Assembly: GCA_025056835.1 (NCBI GenBank)
Contig: JANWVS010000116.1
Location: 1-6,852 of the forward strand
Length of the DNA: 6,852 bases
DNA from: Gemmataceae bacterium
GTDB taxonomy: Bacteria > Planctomycetota > Planctomycetia > Gemmatales > Gemmataceae
Direction: 5' to 3'
The position numbers were made by a program, and so were the translations under genes. Position 1 is the first letter of the stretch. Each line of letters begins with the position of its first letter. The notes under the pieces were generated by a model. It was not told the DNA's origin and did no database searches. It saw only the letters and a list, made by a program, of their open reading frames with translations. Below, piece after piece: positions 6,144 through 6,852 of the stretch.

Positions 6144-6149
6144 TACAAT
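6144..6149 (+). promoter_or_regulatory. -10-like box just upstream of the RNase H start
   Basis: TACAAT matches the -10 consensus in five of six positions and ends 9 nt before the ATG at 6159. Transcription would begin at about 6156-6157, giving a leaderless or nearly leaderless mRNA. This fits the absence of any SD before this start. The -35 position (TCGCCG at 6121-6126) is not recognisable. Confidence 0.4.
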
Positions 6150-6158
6150 CTTCTCTCG

Positions 6159-6839
6159 ATGACACAAGCCGCTCCCTGGACCATCTTTACCGACGGTGCT
6201 GCCCGCGGCAACCCCGGACCGGCGGCGTATGCATTTGTCATCCAGCGTCCCGGCCAGCCTACCATCGAAGAGGCCGGCCGCTTGGGTGAAACCACGAACA
6301 ACATTGCCGAATACCACGCGTTGGTGCGAGCACTGGAAAAGGCCAACGAGTTGGGCGGTCGGCGGCTGGTGGTGCAAAGCGATAGTGAGTTGATTGTCAA
6401 GCAGCTCACCGGCGAATACCATGTCCGCCACCCCCGTCTGGTGCCGCTGTATCGGCGCGTCTGCGACCTGGTGGAGAAGTTTGAGAGTGTGGTCTTTCGC
6501 CATGTCCCGCGCAGCCAAAATCGGCGGGCGGACCAGCTGGGAAACGAAGTGCTCGACGGCAAACGGGCGCCGGAGCAGGTCGTTTCCGCACCGAGCCCCG
6601 GAGAGAGAGTCGCTCTGTCTCCTTCGTCTGCGGTCGACAGCCACGGTCCGCCGCCAAAACGGAGGCAGAGCGAGCGTTCGTCTTCCGCGCCCAAGGTTGC
6701 AGCGGTGCGGGAGGAAGCGTTGGACTGCTTGCGGACCGCTGCGGCGGCGTGGGCGCGGGGAAACGCCGCCGATCCTCCCGTGGAAGCGGTGTGGGAACAG
6801 CTGTGGGACTTGCTTCGTCGTCAGCGTATGTTGCGGTAA
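6159..6839 (+). CDS. Ribonuclease HI with C-terminal extension
   Basis: The N-terminal domain (about 5-135) is a type I RNase H, which cuts the RNA strand of RNA-DNA hybrids. The four catalytic carboxylates are visible: D12 in T-D-G-A-A-R-G-N-P-G-P, E51 in N-N-I-A-E-Y, D75 in Q-S-D-S-E-L, and D125 in N-R-R-A-D-Q-L-G-N. H115 in F-R-H-V-P-R-S-Q-N lies before the last Asp, as in this group. No N-terminal hybrid-binding domain is present. The domain is followed by a Ser/Pro/Arg-rich low-complexity linker (about 138-180) and a predicted helical tail (181-226) containing VEAVWEQLWDLLRRQRM. This makes 226 residues, well above the usual 140-160. The ATG at 6159 is the first that keeps the whole domain; it has no SD. 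The gene is divergent from tsaB by 53 bp. A primer-removal or R-loop-clearing role is likely; the tail's function is unknown. The symbol is left blank because several RNase HI-type paralogues may exist. Confidence 0.9.
   Translation: MTQAAPWTIFTDGAARGNPGPAAYAFVIQRPGQPTIEEAGRLGETTNNIAEYHALVRALEKANELGGRRLVVQSDSELIVKQLTGEYHVRHPRLVPLYRRVCDLVEKFESVVFRHVPRSQNRRADQLGNEVLDGKRAPEQVVSAPSPGERVALSPSSAVDSHGPPPKRRQSERSSSAPKVAAVREEALDCLRTAAAAWARGNAADPPVEAVWEQLWDLLRRQRMLR
6610..6673 (+). repeat. Inverted repeat inside the RNase H linker-coding region
   Basis: TCGCTCTGTCTCC (6610-6622) and GGAGGCAGAGCGA (6661-6673) are complementary at 12 of 13 positions, and the remaining T/G pair would be a G-U wobble in RNA. 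The loop is 38 nt. It lies exactly in the part encoding the low-complexity linker, which suggests that a dispersed repeat was inserted in frame or that the mRNA carries a stem there. Confidence 0.55.
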
Positions 6840-6852
6840 ACCAGGAACGGAA

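Noticed and set aside
1..6852. A defence island or nuclease-based system, suggested by three nuclease-type folds (HYExAFE-like, HNH, RNase HI)
   Set aside because: The three genes are not adjacent or co-oriented. RNase HI is a housekeeping gene, the HNH family is widespread as a standalone protein, and no methyltransferase, helicase, toxin, integrase or CRISPR repeat is present.

Overview
This window is high-GC bacterial DNA and most likely comes from a planctomycete. I infer that from four things in the sequence: a surface-type protein built of SdrD B-like repeats, a small protein with an N-terminal Y-E-x-A-F-E signature resembling the planctomycete 'HYExAFE' family, a TIM-barrel sugar-phosphate isomerase of the kind planctomycetes carry in many copies, and weak or absent Shine-Dalgarno signals at several starts. 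No rRNA, tRNA, CRISPR array or insertion sequence was seen. Gene assignments rest on motif recognition only; no database search was run.

Layout: (1) 1-1131, plus strand: the 3' part of a large repeat-containing, probably secreted protein whose start lies outside the window. (2) 1186-1983 and 2080-2607, minus strand: a sugar phosphate isomerase/epimerase-like protein and, upstream of it in the same direction, the HYExAFE-like protein with a plausible PD-(D/E)XK nuclease core. (3) 2708-4447, plus strand: a polytopic membrane glycosyltransferase of the GT39/ArnT type, divergent from the HYExAFE gene across a 100-bp intergenic region whose only AT-rich core can be read as a -10 box on both strands. 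(4) 4548-5183 and 5413-6105, minus strand: an HNH endonuclease and TsaB, a tRNA t6A biosynthesis factor, separated by 229 bp. (5) 6159-6839, plus strand: a ribonuclease HI with an extra low-complexity linker and a C-terminal extension, divergent from tsaB across 53 bp that hold a perfect GC hairpin abutting a -10-like box.

The genes do not form one obvious pathway. Housekeeping functions (tsaB, RNase HI) sit beside envelope functions (repeat protein, glycosyltransferase) and lineage-restricted proteins (HYExAFE, HNH). The two convergent junctions (1131/1186 and 4447/4548) each hold an inverted repeat that could stop transcription from both sides. No new multigene system stands out. The most useful leads are the HYExAFE protein as a candidate nuclease, altered metal-ligand positions in the isomerase-like protein, the extended RNase HI, and the two compact divergent promoter regions.
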